From Gavia stellata (lineage: Eukaryota > Chordata > Aves > Gaviiformes > Gaviidae): DNA of 64,000 nucleotides. Shown here in pieces: positions 12,201-25,915 of this stretch. Each line of letters opens with the position of its first letter. Within the stretch, counting starts at the first letter, position 1. The DNA lies in assembly GCF_030936135.1 (NCBI RefSeq), contig NC_082602.1, positions 3,906,001 through 3,970,000 of the forward strand. The letters are read 5' to 3'. A program made the position numbers and the translations under genes. The notes beneath the pieces are model-generated. The model was not told the origin of the DNA. It made no database searches and saw only the letters and a list, made by a program, of their open reading frames with translations.

Positions 12201-15200
12201 TGAGGGTGAACAGAAGTGTTCTAGTATTTCCAAGTGGATGAGTTAAATGACTCCGTTAATGTCTGCTGGTGCTTGTAGCTCATTGCTTTGCTTTCTGTAG
12301 GCTTTTGTGCATTGGGTTTTAAGACCAGGCGCTGCATGTTTTCACTTTTTATCTTTTTTGGCAGGGTGGCACTTGGTAAATGGAATGTGAGTATCTTCTC
12401 TCTTTAAATCTTCAGGCAATGAGGAGAGCTATCTCGAAGAACACAGCCATGCTGGTCTGTTCTGCTCCTCAATTCCCGCATGGAATTATGGACCCGATTG
12501 AAGAGGTGGCAGAGGTAGGGTGCCCCTGGGACTTCTGGGTGCTGTAGCAATAAAACCAGCATGTCCTTCTGTACAAGAACAACAGAGGGGGTTCCAGGAT
12601 GCCAACCAGTGAATCTGGTGGGAGGAGTAGACTGCCTGGGAGGGTATTACTGTCCTCAAATCAGGTGTTAACCAACAGCAGGGTATGTAGGATACAATTT
12701 AGAAGGGAGGAGGAATATGGGACTGGTTTTTTGCACTCTGTCTCACAGCACTGTGCTGTGAGAAGGTGGGCTTTAAATACCAGAAGTTTACGTCTGGGCA
12801 TTGTCATAAAGCTGTTTGTGTGGGGCTGGATTTCGGACTTGAGCTGGTGCATGTGGTGTGTCATAGCAAGGTGTTGTGGTTTAGTCCTAGCCGGCAACTA
12901 AGCACCACACAGCTGCTCGCTCACTCCCCCCAGGTGGGATGGGGGAGAGAATCGGAAGAGTAGAAGTAAGAAAACTCGTTGGTTGAGATAAAGACAGTTT
13001 AATATGCAGAGCAAAAAGCTGTGCAAAGAAGCAAAGCGAAACAAGGAATTTATTCACCGCTTCCCATCGGCGGGCAGGTGTTCAGCTATCTGCAGGGGGA
13101 AGCAGGGCTCCATCATGCGTAACGGTTGCTCGGGAAGACAAACGCCGTTACTCCGAATGTCCCCACTTTCCTTCTTCCTCCCCCAGCTTTATATGCTGAG
13201 CAGGACATCATATGGTATGGAATATATCCCTTTGGTCAGTTGTGGTCAGCTGTCCCGGCTGTGTCCCCTCCCCACTTCCCATGCACCCCCAGCCTGCTCG
13301 CTGGTGGGGTGGTGTGAGGAGCAGAAAAGGCCTTGACTCTCTGTGAGCCCTGCTCAGCAGTAACTAAAACATCCCTGCTTTATCAACGTTGTTTCCAGCC
13401 CAAATACAAAACACAGCCCCATACTAGCTGCTCTAAAGAAAGTTAACTCTATCCCAGCCAAAACCAGCACAAAAGGCAAAGCAGCAAGCCTTTTGCACAC
13501 GCAAAATCTTTGCATGTGCACGGACTTTGCACACTCTCAAGTCTGTGCCATAAATTTCTTCTGTAACTGAAGGTGTGTATTTTGTATGTGTCTTGGAGCT
13601 CAGCTGCACCCACTGCAAGACCAGCCAGAAGGGCTCTTTGATATCTGAGAGGAAATAACAACAAAATAGTCCACCTGGTAAAAGGCTTTGACTTAGGGCC
13701 TACTGGTTGTAGTAAACTTGGTGCAGAAGTCAGAGGAATGTGTGGAGGGTGTAGGAGTCAAAGGGCTGGGATCTTATTTTTCAAACACACCTCTGCATTT
13801 TTCTCTCCGTGCTCCAGTTACTTATTTTGTATGTAACCAGCCAAGGCCTCTGACCTTCTTTTCATTTGGATCATGCCCTTACACTTTATTGTGGATACTC
13901 CTTTCAGACCAAGTTGTCACATCTCTTTGGCAAATACAGCAAACTGCCAAAATGCGATGTAGTTTTTCCTCTTGCTGGCAATCTTCAAATAGAAGGCATC
14001 CCACAAGTAGCCAGCCCTTCCAGATCTCCTATCCTTTACAGCATGAGAGTGGTATGATGTTCCAGAAGGGTCCAGGAAACATTTAATTGTGCAATGCGGA
14101 GTACCTTTTGGTGACTGGAGTTTGGGTGCCCTGACCACATCGTTTTCTTGCCTGATTGCATGTTACTCACCAGAATCTCTTGTTTACACACAGCTTGCGG
14201 TGAAGTACAAAATCCCCTTCCATGTTGATGCCTGCCTGGGTGGTTTTCTCATTGTTTTCATGGACAAGGCAGGGTTCCCTCTAAAGCGTCCGTTTGACTT
14301 CCGTGTGAAAGGTGTGACCAGCATTTCTGCTGATACCCACAAGGTAAGAAGGAGGGGAGAAAGGTCTTCCAATGCTTTAATTTCTGGGGAGCAATTCCTG
14401 ATGCCATCCACGTCTTCAGATATTTCTGCTCTGCTATGTGAAGGAGTGCTGAAGTGCGGGGTAAGGGCTGCCCTATTCAGATGCTTTGTGCAATCCGCCA
14501 AAGTATGGGCAAGTGGGATCTTGGTGACTGCGTGCAGTGAATGCTTGAATGTGTTCCTGTGCCCTCCTGCTGCTTTTTAATGTTTTCTGTGCTCCTTGCA
14601 GTATGGCTATGCTCCCAAGGGCTCCTCAGTGGTGCTGTACAGCGACAAGAAGTACAGGAGCTACCAGTTCTTTATAGCACCAGACTGGCAAGGGGGTATA
14701 TACGCCTCCCCCTCCGTGGCAGGCTCCAGGCCTGGTGGAATCATAGCTGCGTGCTGGGCAACTCTGATGCACATAGGGGAATCGGGCTACATTGAGGCTA
14801 CGAAGAGGATCATTAAAACGGCTCGTTTCCTCGAATCGGAGTACGTGTGTGCCTTGGTGTTTTGATCACTGACTTAAACCGCATTCTGGACTCCTTCTCT
14901 CAAACTGCTTTTGTTTCTCTTGCAACTTCCCCCCCGCCCCCTGGAGAAGCTATAGCATGTTACCTGCTGGGTGGGGATCCACCGGGCAGTTATGGGAGAA
15001 GACGCTTTGTTTATGTCCAGTTTGCTGCCCTGTGCCAGATAGCTGAGAGGTGCAGAGAGGAGGGGGTACAGGCATCTTTATTTATTTGACTTTGCTTTGA
15101 GAGTTTCTTCTGCCTCAGCCGTGGCTGAGGGCAAATCTGGAAGGACTTACTGAAGATGATGAAAGAAGGGTTATACTCTCTTTTGTTGGGGTGCTTGTGT

Positions 15201-17038
15201 TGCTATGTGAGTTGATTAAGCTGATCTTCTCTGCTACTTTGTCTTCCCTTGCCTCTCTGTCCTCCCTCTTTTCCATTTCTTCCGGAGTGTACTTGACTTT
15301 AGGGACTCTAATGACCTGAGTCCTCTTGCCAGTCCCCCCGGCCTGGGCTGGTTGCATGATTTTTTCAGTAGGGATGTGCTGTCATCTGTTCCCTTCTGTA
15401 GCTTTTCCTTTAAGGCTCCAGATGGATGGATAGAATGTCTGGCCCCGGTAACCCTGGTCAGTCACTTCTTTTCTCCTTTTTCTTTTTAAGGTTGAGAAAA
15501 ATTGACAGCATCTTCATTCTTGGGAAACCTGAGGTATCTGTCCTCTCCATCGGTTCGGACACTTTCGACATTTATCGATTATCTAATTTCTTAGCTGCAA
15601 AAGGATGGAACTTAAATGTCCTACAGTTCCCATCAAGGTGAGTTTGTGGAGACCAGTGGAGTGATGCGCATAGCCAGCGTATGCAAGATGGCCGTCTTCA
15701 GGCCATGTAGCTCTTTTGATTTGCTGACTAGGGTTGTCCATATCTGATAAATTGTATGTCAACTTTTCCTCTGCAGAGAAGGAATTACTTTTGTAATTGC
15801 TGGTATATAACAGTTACTGCAGTGAGGATAAGGCAATAGTAATTTTAATGAGCCTGGCAGAGGACATATCTGAGGCTTCCTTTCTATTTACCTCTGTCTA
15901 ATACAAGCAGAAAAATATAAATAGCCAGGGCTTTATCTCATGTTAGCCAACCGAGGGTTTGTAGATTTATTTATTTATTTTCAGTATCTTTTTGCTGCCC
16001 ACTGAAGATGAAGGTAATTGAAAGAACAGTGAAGGGCTCATCATTTTCAGTGATCTTTTCCAGCCTGGTGTAAAATGAATGTTTGTCAGAGAGTTTCCTT
16101 GAGTGGGTAGTTGTTCTTCTGTGGGTAAAAGGGGCAAATGCTCTTAGATGTAGCTGCACTGAAAAAATTTTGGACTTGCGGTTAGTATGAAGCACAGTCT
16201 AGAGAGCCTGAAGCGATATCCCAGAGGTGTGAGTAGCCCTGTTCCTTATGGTGGATACAAGCTTCCATGCTGTGGGTGGCTGATGGCTTATCTAGGCTGG
16301 AGAAGAAAAGGAAGGAAATGATGGCAAGGATCACTGTGCTTGCAGGCAGCTGCGTTTTTCTCCCAGGAGGTACCTGGAATGAGGTGAGAAAATTATAGGC
16401 CTTTAACCTCGTATGGTGAAGTCAGGAAGGAAGGAGGAGTTGCCATTTTGCAAAAGAGCTGAACTCTCTGCAGCTTGGTTCTAGCAAGTATTTTACAGGG
16501 ATTGCCTTTAATTGGAAGGGAGTGGATTGTCTTCTCCTATTATACTGCTGAAATGTTATTTTAAGGAGATACATGGTTGTCACAGGGCAGGGAAGGACTA
16601 AATTGCTGTCAGTTGCTTAGAAAATGTGGAGCTGTACATGCCTGAGATGGTTAATGTCTCCCCTCTCCCCTGCCTGTCCAGCATTCATCTCTGCATTACA
16701 CAGTTGCACACGAAGTCTGGTGTTGCTGAACAGTTCCTGAAAGATGTCAAAGACAGCATTGAGGAGATCATGAAGGACCCCAACGCCAAGACCACAGGCA
16801 TGGTAAGGAGGCCAGCATATAGCGAGGGTGAGTTTGGGGTCAGCGTGTTTCTCTGGCGTTGACAATCCTCTGTAACAACCTCCTCTTCTCTGCTTAGGGA
16901 GCCATCTACGGAATGGCCCAGTCCGTCCCAGACAGGAGCTTGGTAGCGGAGATTTCTCAGGCGTACTTGGATGGCCTCTACAGCACGGATGTTCCTTGCA
17001 GTGAAAAGCACATGAATGGCTCTCCCGGCCACCACTGA
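59..17038 (+). CDS. SGPL1: Sphingosine-1-phosphate lyase 1, 3' part (11 coding exons)
   Basis: PLP-dependent lyase of the endoplasmic reticulum that irreversibly cleaves sphingosine-1-phosphate into phosphoethanolamine and hexadecenal, the exit step of sphingolipid breakdown. Exons join as 59-206, 1881-1960, 3473-3601, 10585-10673, 11826-11931, 12416-12514, 14194-14343, 14602-14840, 15491-15637, 16682-16802 and 16898-17038: 1449 nt, 482 residues plus TGA, all introns GT-AG and all phases compatible. Seen in the translation: [21 protein letters not shown] with the Schiff-base lysine as window residue 267, then [17 protein letters not shown] and AGSRPGG. The human protein has 568 residues with the PLP lysine at 353 (from memory), so about 86 N-terminal residues, including the membrane anchor, lie outside the window on the left. 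No frameshift or premature stop was found, so the gene looks functional. Confidence 0.97.
207..1880 (+). other. SGPL1: SGPL1 intron between exons a and b
   Basis: GTATGA to TTTCAG. No coding exon, RNA gene or mobile element recognised. Short A10 run near 1731. Confidence 0.85.
1881..1960 (+). CDS. SGPL1: SGPL1 coding exon b
   Basis: 80 nt between TCTCTTTCAG and GTAAAG. It completes the split glycine codon and reads [11 protein letters not shown], then TVYSGEEKL and THLLVK. The [11 protein letters not shown] stretch is identical to human SGPL1. It ends in phase 0. Confidence 0.95.
1961..3472 (+). other. SGPL1: SGPL1 intron between exons b and c
   Basis: Starts GTAAAG and ends TGAAG. Contains a poly-T tract near 3160 and otherwise nothing recognised. 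Confidence 0.85.
3473..3601 (+). CDS. SGPL1: SGPL1 coding exon c
   Basis: 129 nt, 43 codons, reading [19 protein letters not shown] and on to [10 protein letters not shown]. The acceptor is TTTTCTGAAG, the donor GTAAGT. This is the start of the conserved PLP-dependent decarboxylase-type fold. The next exon adds MTSGG, where human has CVTSGG. Confidence 0.95.
3602..10584 (+). other. SGPL1: Long SGPL1 intron (about 7 kb)
   Basis: Runs from GTAAGT to GACAG and is the longest SGPL1 intron here. It contains a T12G12 homopolymer junction (9335-9358) and several short T runs. No exon, tRNA or intact mobile element was recognised in either orientation; the open frames inside (up to 134 codons) show no known domain. 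Confidence 0.8.
9335..9358. repeat. T12G12 homopolymer junction
   Basis: Twelve T followed directly by twelve G. Likely unstable in replication and sequencing. The G run could take part in quadruplex structure only with neighbouring G tracts. Confidence 0.9.
10585..10673 (+). CDS. SGPL1: SGPL1 coding exon d
   Basis: 89 nt encoding [19 protein letters not shown] and a short tail ending QPEM (last codon split). TSGGTE is a phosphate-cradle motif of this enzyme family. The acceptor is CATGACAG and the donor GTGAGC. It follows the longest intron of the gene in this window, about 7 kb. Confidence 0.95.
11826..11931 (+). CDS. SGPL1: SGPL1 coding exon e
   Basis: 106 nt. After one base completing a Met codon it reads [18 protein letters not shown] and continues to MEVDVQ. 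The histidine of SAHAAF (codon 11845-11847) is the residue expected to stack on the PLP ring in this fold. The acceptor is TTTTTCTAG, the donor GTATTG. Confidence 0.95.
12416..12514 (+). CDS. SGPL1: SGPL1 coding exon f
   Basis: 99 nt, 33 codons in phase 0, reading [19 protein letters not shown] and on to MDPIEEVAE. The acceptor is AATCTTCAG, the donor GTAGGG. The intron that follows contains the antisense LTR. Confidence 0.95.
13049..13054 (-). terminator. Polyadenylation signal of the solo LTR
   Basis: Minus-strand AATAAA inside the LTR, in the position expected at the R region. Orientation is antisense to SGPL1, so it should not truncate SGPL1 transcripts. Confidence 0.6.
13188..13193 (-). 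promoter_or_regulatory. TATA box of the solo LTR
   Basis: Minus-strand TATAAA in the context CAGCATATAAAGC, suitably placed in the U3 part of the LTR with the LTR polyadenylation signal about 135 bp further on. If active, it would drive transcription antisense to SGPL1. Confidence 0.6.
14194..14343 (+). CDS. SGPL1: SGPL1 coding exon g (PLP-binding lysine)
   Basis: 150 nt, 50 codons, from [18 protein letters not shown] to SISADTHK. It holds two catalytic features: the aspartate of HVDAC (14227-14229), expected to bind the PLP pyridine nitrogen, and the Schiff-base lysine as its last codon (14341-14343). The acceptor is TTACACACAG, the donor GTAAGA. Confidence 0.97.
14602..14840 (+). CDS. SGPL1: SGPL1 coding exon h
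   Basis: 239 nt, the longest coding exon. It starts [19 protein letters not shown] and passes [17 protein letters not shown] and TARFLES. It directly continues the PLP-lysine motif of the previous exon. The acceptor is CTCCTTGCAG, the donor GTACGT; it ends after two bases of a Glu codon. Confidence 0.96.
15115..15410 (-). other. Antisense intronic open segment of unknown origin
   Basis: Minus-strand reading frame inside the SGPL1 intron between exons h and i. Eighty codons are open from an ATG at 15355-15357, and the frame extends upstream to about 15410 through one in-frame TGA. The centre is rich in alternating Lys, Arg, Glu and Asp ([18 protein letters not shown]) and looks more protein-like than most frames here. 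It could be a decayed transposon or retroviral fragment, a processed pseudogene piece or chance. I do not recognise it. Confidence 0.2.
15491..15637 (+). CDS. SGPL1: SGPL1 coding exon i
   Basis: 147 nt reading [19 protein letters not shown] and on through [16 protein letters not shown] and LQFPS. This is the C-terminal small domain. The FDIYRLSN and KGWNLN blocks match human SGPL1. The acceptor is TTTTTAAG, the donor GTGAGT. Confidence 0.95.
15638..16681 (+). other. SGPL1: SGPL1 intron between exons i and j
   Basis: Starts GTGAGT and ends GTCCAG. Contains a short (TTTA)n tract near 15970; nothing else recognised. Confidence 0.8.
16682..16802 (+). CDS. SGPL1: SGPL1 coding exon j
   Basis: 121 nt reading [19 protein letters not shown] and on to NAKTTGM, with one leading base completing a Ser codon. 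The acceptor is CTGTCCAG, the donor GTAAGG. The intron to the last exon is only 95 bp. Confidence 0.95.
16898..17038 (+). CDS. SGPL1: SGPL1 terminal coding exon
   Basis: 141 nt including TGA at 17036-17038. It reads [19 protein letters not shown], then LDGLYSTD and ends HMNGSPGHH. The length and the MNGSP-type tail match the human C-terminus, which ends MNGSPKPH. The 3' UTR continues in the same exon. Confidence 0.96.
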   Translation, partial: GAIYGMAQSVPDRSLVAEISQAYLDGLYSTDVPCSEKHMNGSPGHH

Positions 17039-17451
17039 CTGTAGTGCAACAATCGGTGCCTTGCCAACTAGCACTGGGGTGGTTCTAAAGGTTTCCTAGG
17101 GGAAGAGATTGCAGTAAGCCTTTGTTCCTACAATTGCAGGTCTGATGGCGGCTTGATCTTGAAAACTTCCTTCCCTGTCTTAGTCTGTTCGAAATCTGCG
17201 TTATTTTCACGCCCAACTTTAGTTTTAGGGCTTTTCTTCCCTTCCCCATGCCTATTTTCATCATGATTATTGATGGTGAATTGAATGTCCATTCCACAAC
17301 TCCAAATTCTTCAGGTATTCTGTGTGTCACTTCATTCCTTGCTGTTTCTTCTCCTCAGACCTGGTATTCAGCCGGTATCCAGCCAAGTGTTAGATTTGAG
17401 TTCTCATGTTGTGTTCCAAAGCTTCAATCTTCCCAGAAGTTGAAGGTAGAA

Positions 17452-17457
17452 AATAAA
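17452..17457 (+). terminator. SGPL1: Candidate proximal polyadenylation signal of SGPL1
   Basis: AATAAA in GAAAATAAATTAAA, about 415 bp after the stop codon. Use of this site would give a short-UTR isoform; not proven from sequence. Confidence 0.35.
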
Positions 17458-19863
17458 TTAAATATTTTGCTTTCTTTTGAGTATTCCTCCAAGCTACTGC
17501 ATTTAACAGACTGTGCTGGGAGCCTTATATCTATGTAATGCAGAGCTGATAAATTGGCAAAGGAAAGATGGTCATGTACTCTTTTTTGAAATCCCCTCTG
17601 GAGATCTCAAAGAGACTGCAATCAATATCTGCTGAGGGGAGAAAAACCCCAACACAAAATCCTTTTCTGGAATCTCTTGGTTTGAGTAACAGCAGAGATA
17701 GAAACCAAGCAGGTGGTGCAGAGAGAGGAACTGGATGGTACTGAAAATCCTAGGTACATAGTAACTGTTTTGCTGCCCTGCCTCTTCTAGAAGTCATGCA
17801 TTTACCACCTAGAGTGCTTATTGTACCTTGCACAATTCTGGAGGGATGTGCAAAACACTGATTTCACTGTTTGTAACTTGAAGGTTTTGCACTATCTCAC
17901 AATGCTGTAGTAGAGTCAGTCAGGCCCTGGTGTGTGTCATGGCTAGGGACTTCATGTGCAAACAGACGGCGCCAAAGCTGACCTTTTTTTACCACGATCT
18001 TTTAGTATAGAAAGGTGACTTTTGTAATAGTAGTAATCTCTGCTCTTTGCACTGATTCTTTTAAGGCGCATTCTCAAAAGGGCATTCACCATTGTGCCTT
18101 GATGCTTCTCTGGCTTTTTTTTGTGGGATGCCAGGGAGGGTTTGAGGGTTCAGCTGTTGACTGCAGTGTTTGCTGCTGCCCGTTTTCTTACGGTACTATA
18201 CTGAAAAAAACCCCACAAACCTCAAAGGCAGACTGGCCTCAAAGAAAGTACGCTTGCCTATAAGGTAGAATAGTAGTTGTATTGAGCCAAGTCCCTTCGC
18301 AGTATTACAAAGATGCTGGTATAGTCTGAGAGGTAGATGATAGGATGCAGCAAGTTGGAGGTGTTCAAGCCTTGGGCATATGGCTCACCCTTCCTATTTT
18401 TCTCCGCTGTTTTTACAGTGAGAGAGTTTTCCCAGTGCAACTTGTGAGGCAGTTGTGGCCTCAAGGACAGGCTAGAATCTCTTGAGTTATTAAACAGCGG
18501 TGGAGTCACTCCTGCAGGGCTTTCCCGTGTGTTTCCTCTCAGCTTTTTGCATGCTACTGAGAGTTTCCCAGGCAGAGTTCAACACTTGGGAGAAGACTTC
18601 GTGCCATGTCTGCAGAGTCTTGTGCAGGGCATCCGAAGGCATCTGTCTCTGCTGTAGCGGGCTTGTTAGCCCGAAGCTGACCCCCACTGGCTTAACACAG
18701 CTGAAGCACACCCTTGCACAAGAATTATACCGAATGAGAAGGTTACTTACCAGCCATTGCACAAACCAGTGCAGCAGCCTTGGGCCCAGTGATTGTGGGA
18801 AGAATACTTGCTTTTTAACAGATTTTATCCTTAGTGCTAGGAGACAAAAGTACTTTGGCCATCTGCCCTTAAATTGATGACTTTTATGCATGTCTCTGAG
18901 CCCTTTTGAAAATGTCGCATTTGAATTGCCTGATGGTCTCTTGATGGTTACTTACTAGCTCTGGCAGACAGCATTTATGTTGGACCTATTTATTCTGTTA
19001 ATGTCTTGCCAATGTGACCATTACTGCATCTCCGAGTTTGCTGTGCTTTGGAGACAGTCTTAAGTGTCTGCCTACTGTGATGGTTCTCTTTTGAACTGAG
19101 ATTTAAAAAAAAAAACCACAACAAAAAAGAGAGGTACTCTTTTTGTTTCTGCTTTAAAAGAAAGAGGGGATGGATTGGGGTGGGGTTAAGGAGAGAAAAA
19201 GTCCCTCCTCTTCCCTGGTTACATCCTCCTCCGAGGAAGTAGATGGATCTAACAGATCAGTGCTCCATTTCACATTTTTGGATGTATTTGAAGATGTTAT
19301 TTGTAAGTCAATGTATTCCATTCTGGGCTTCAATTACTAGTAATATTTGTGGGTTTAATTATTTTATATGTATTTGTTCTATACTGTAAATGTAATCTTC
19401 TGGTCAGGAATTAGGCCACTGTAATTTACCGGTGTGTAGTCTTTATTCATCCTTGTCATCTAACATGTAATCTGCATCTCCTTTATCATGCCAAATGGTC
19501 TTAGAAAAATGGTGCGATTAACAGGCTGTATAATTATTTAAAAGACAAAAAAGAAGAATTTTATGGACTGGATTATGATCTGAAACTGAGTGGTACTTTA
19601 GAACTGGAGGGATCTTTGCAACCATTAATTCCTGTGAGATTTCTGACTCTCAGGTTTTCCAAGCGAGACGCTAAGTTTGTTGCTTGTACAAAGCACTCCC
19701 GAGGGATTTGCGTGCTCTTAGGTACTAAACTGAAGAATATCCAATGGGATGGACCAAGAAGAGATGTGTGTCTTCATGCCATGGACTTCATCTGCACTTT
19801 TCTGATGACTTAGGGGAGGGGGGGAGTGGGAAGGGTTGCGTACAACATGATAATATCTTGCCC

Positions 19864-19869
19864 AATAAA
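19864..19869 (+). terminator. SGPL1: Candidate distal polyadenylation signal of SGPL1
   Basis: Canonical AATAAA in the context CCCAATAAATACG, the last plus-strand candidate before the convergent PCBD1 gene. A proximal alternative lies at 17452-17457. Confidence 0.45.
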
Positions 19870-19890
19870 TACGCATTGACTTTTTAATGA

Positions 19891-20829
19891 ACAAATGGAA
19901 CAAGTTCATCTGATGGCAGTATTCTGTATTGCTCTAATTTGCCACTGTAAAACTGTAGGCTGAAATAGCTGAAGAGATGGTGAAAATGGGCCTTGTTTGT
20001 ATTAAAACGGTGCATTTAGCTATCTAGGTTCATTGAACTCTTATTTTTCTGTTTCAGTGCTCATTTGAATGAATGGGGATCGATTGCTCTTGGTCTTTGC
20101 TCATGCACAGCCTAGTCTGTGGCAGGGGAGAATGGTTTCTGAATCTTACTAACTCTGCCTGAGGGCTGCTCTTTCATTCTGTCAAGATAAAGGTGGTGTC
20201 CATGGCTACATCTTGCGTGTGATGTTCAAGGATGATGAAAATTGTCATTTAAAAGCTATGGATTTTCTCTTGATGCTTTATAGAACTTTAAAGGGTTAAA
20301 AAAAAAAGTGGGTGTTTGTAGTGTTTCTCCTAGACTGTTTTGCTGAAAGCAACTACTGTTGTTTCCCAGCAGACTGTTCTGTTATACCAAAAATGCAGCA
20401 ATGTGGCTGCAGACTCACTGAATGCAGAGATCATTTTGTTAATGGAGTGAAGATCTCACACTGCCCAGATCCACCTACAGCCTCTTTTGGGAGGTCTTGC
20501 ACTGTAAGCAGCCCCTGGCCTGTTGCTGGGCTGCTTTTGTGCCTTTTGGTTGTGCCTTCCCTGTGTTTGTGCCTTGGCTATGGTACACTTCTGATTTTAG
20601 CATGAGCAGTTTTTATCTGATCTGCTCTGGCTTTGATAATCTCATTTTCTTTCAGACCCCGTTCGCTTTGAGGTGCAGGCCTGCGAAGGCACGTGCCGTT
20701 TCTCCGTGTTGCTTCATTCAAGAAGCTTTTCCGTGGCAGAAGCACCTTCTTGAGAGCAGTCAGGCCAGTAACCTGCCTTGGGAGAACCTGTTGGTGTGAT
20801 TTTGACAGTGAGGCCTCCTTCCAAACTGA
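19891..20829. other. Convergent intergenic spacer SGPL1-PCBD1
   Basis: About 0.9 kb between the inferred 3' ends of two convergent genes. No coding exon recognised. The boundaries depend on the inferred polyadenylation sites on both sides. Confidence 0.5.
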
Positions 20830-21413
20830 CATCAGGTTAACCAAGACCTTTATTGTAAACATTTTCAGTTGGTATGCCACTAAAGGCCTGTTACAATAGA
20901 GGTGAGATCACATGCCTGCTTATAATACTGCTAGAAAGAGGTTACAGTAATAATCAAATTGCACATCACAGTCGCTGGTATAGTATAGAGAAACCCAAAG
21001 GGTTCACATACCATGTTTTTGGTAGAAAGCATATTCCAGTAGGTAAGAAGCAATAACGCAGTGCCTGGACTGGGGTCAGGCTCTGGAAAGATTTACTGGT
21101 GCAATTGTGTAACATGACTCCTGGTAAAAGGGCATGTCTGCTGGAAGCCCCAGAGGCTCAGCAGTTTGCGGGCTGGTAAAACCCTAACAAAAGGTTTTAA
21201 GAATGGAAGCGGCAAGATCAGAGATGGATATCTGCGCGGTGCCCAAGAAGTGCCTCCATCTGTCTGAGCTGCGGTGGGGAGTTTGGCATGGCGTTAGGCA
21301 GTCTGGATCCAGGAACTAGCTTGGAAGTGGGAAAAGGCTCTAGGTGCGACTGTCCAAGCGAGATGCGGGTTGTGGCAGCGGCAGAGTTGGGTTTTGGCTT
21401 CATGTGTCTCTAG
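20830..21413 (-). other. PCBD1: PCBD1 3' UTR (inferred)
   Basis: Sequence after the PCBD1 stop on the minus strand up to a single good polyadenylation signal at 20854-20849, giving a UTR of roughly 0.58 kb. No other feature was recognised inside. Confidence 0.6.
20849..20854 (-). terminator. PCBD1: Polyadenylation signal of PCBD1
   Basis: Minus-strand AATAAA in the context TACAATAAAGGTC, about 560 bp after the stop. It is the only canonical hexamer I found in the expected interval. Confidence 0.65.
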
Positions 21414-25702
<4,289 letters not shown>

Positions 25703-25915
25703 CGCCTGCGCGTCTCCGTGGCCTCCGTCCCGGGTCCAGGCTGGGTGGTGTACGCCGTACGGTAGCCCGGTGGAGCTGCCGCTTGTCCGGGTGGCGGGAG
25801 GCGTGGCGAGGGGGCCGGGTCCACCCACGATGAACTGCTGCCCCAGCCTTTCCCAACGCTGCCAGGCAGCGGTCACCTGCCTGCGGGGCCCTACGGGACC
25901 CCGGGGGGCTTGGGG

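Larger units (their letters stand above)
12872..13471 (-). mobile_element. Solo LTR of an endogenous retrovirus, antisense in SGPL1 intron
   Basis: A 600 bp element lying between exons f and g. Read on the minus strand it begins TGTGCTGGTTTTGG and ends CCACAACA, the TG...CA ends typical of LTRs. In that orientation it has a TATA box (TATAAA, 13188-13193) and, about 135 bp downstream, a polyadenylation signal (AATAAA, 13049-13054), as expected for U3-R-U5. Flanks CAAGG (12867-12871) and AAAGG (13472-13476) look like a 5-bp target duplication with one mismatch. There is no internal region or second LTR, so it is a solo LTR with no viral genes. I recall closely similar sequence as a frequent bird LTR; the family name needs a repeat-library search. 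Confidence 0.88.
17039..19890 (+). other. SGPL1: SGPL1 3' UTR (inferred)
   Basis: Non-coding, moderately AT-rich sequence after the SGPL1 stop with no other recognisable gene. Candidate polyadenylation signals are AATAAA at 17452-17457 (would give a short UTR of about 0.4 kb) and at 19864-19869 (long UTR of about 2.8 kb). The extent is an inference from these signals and from the convergent neighbour; transcript data would fix it. Confidence 0.5.
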
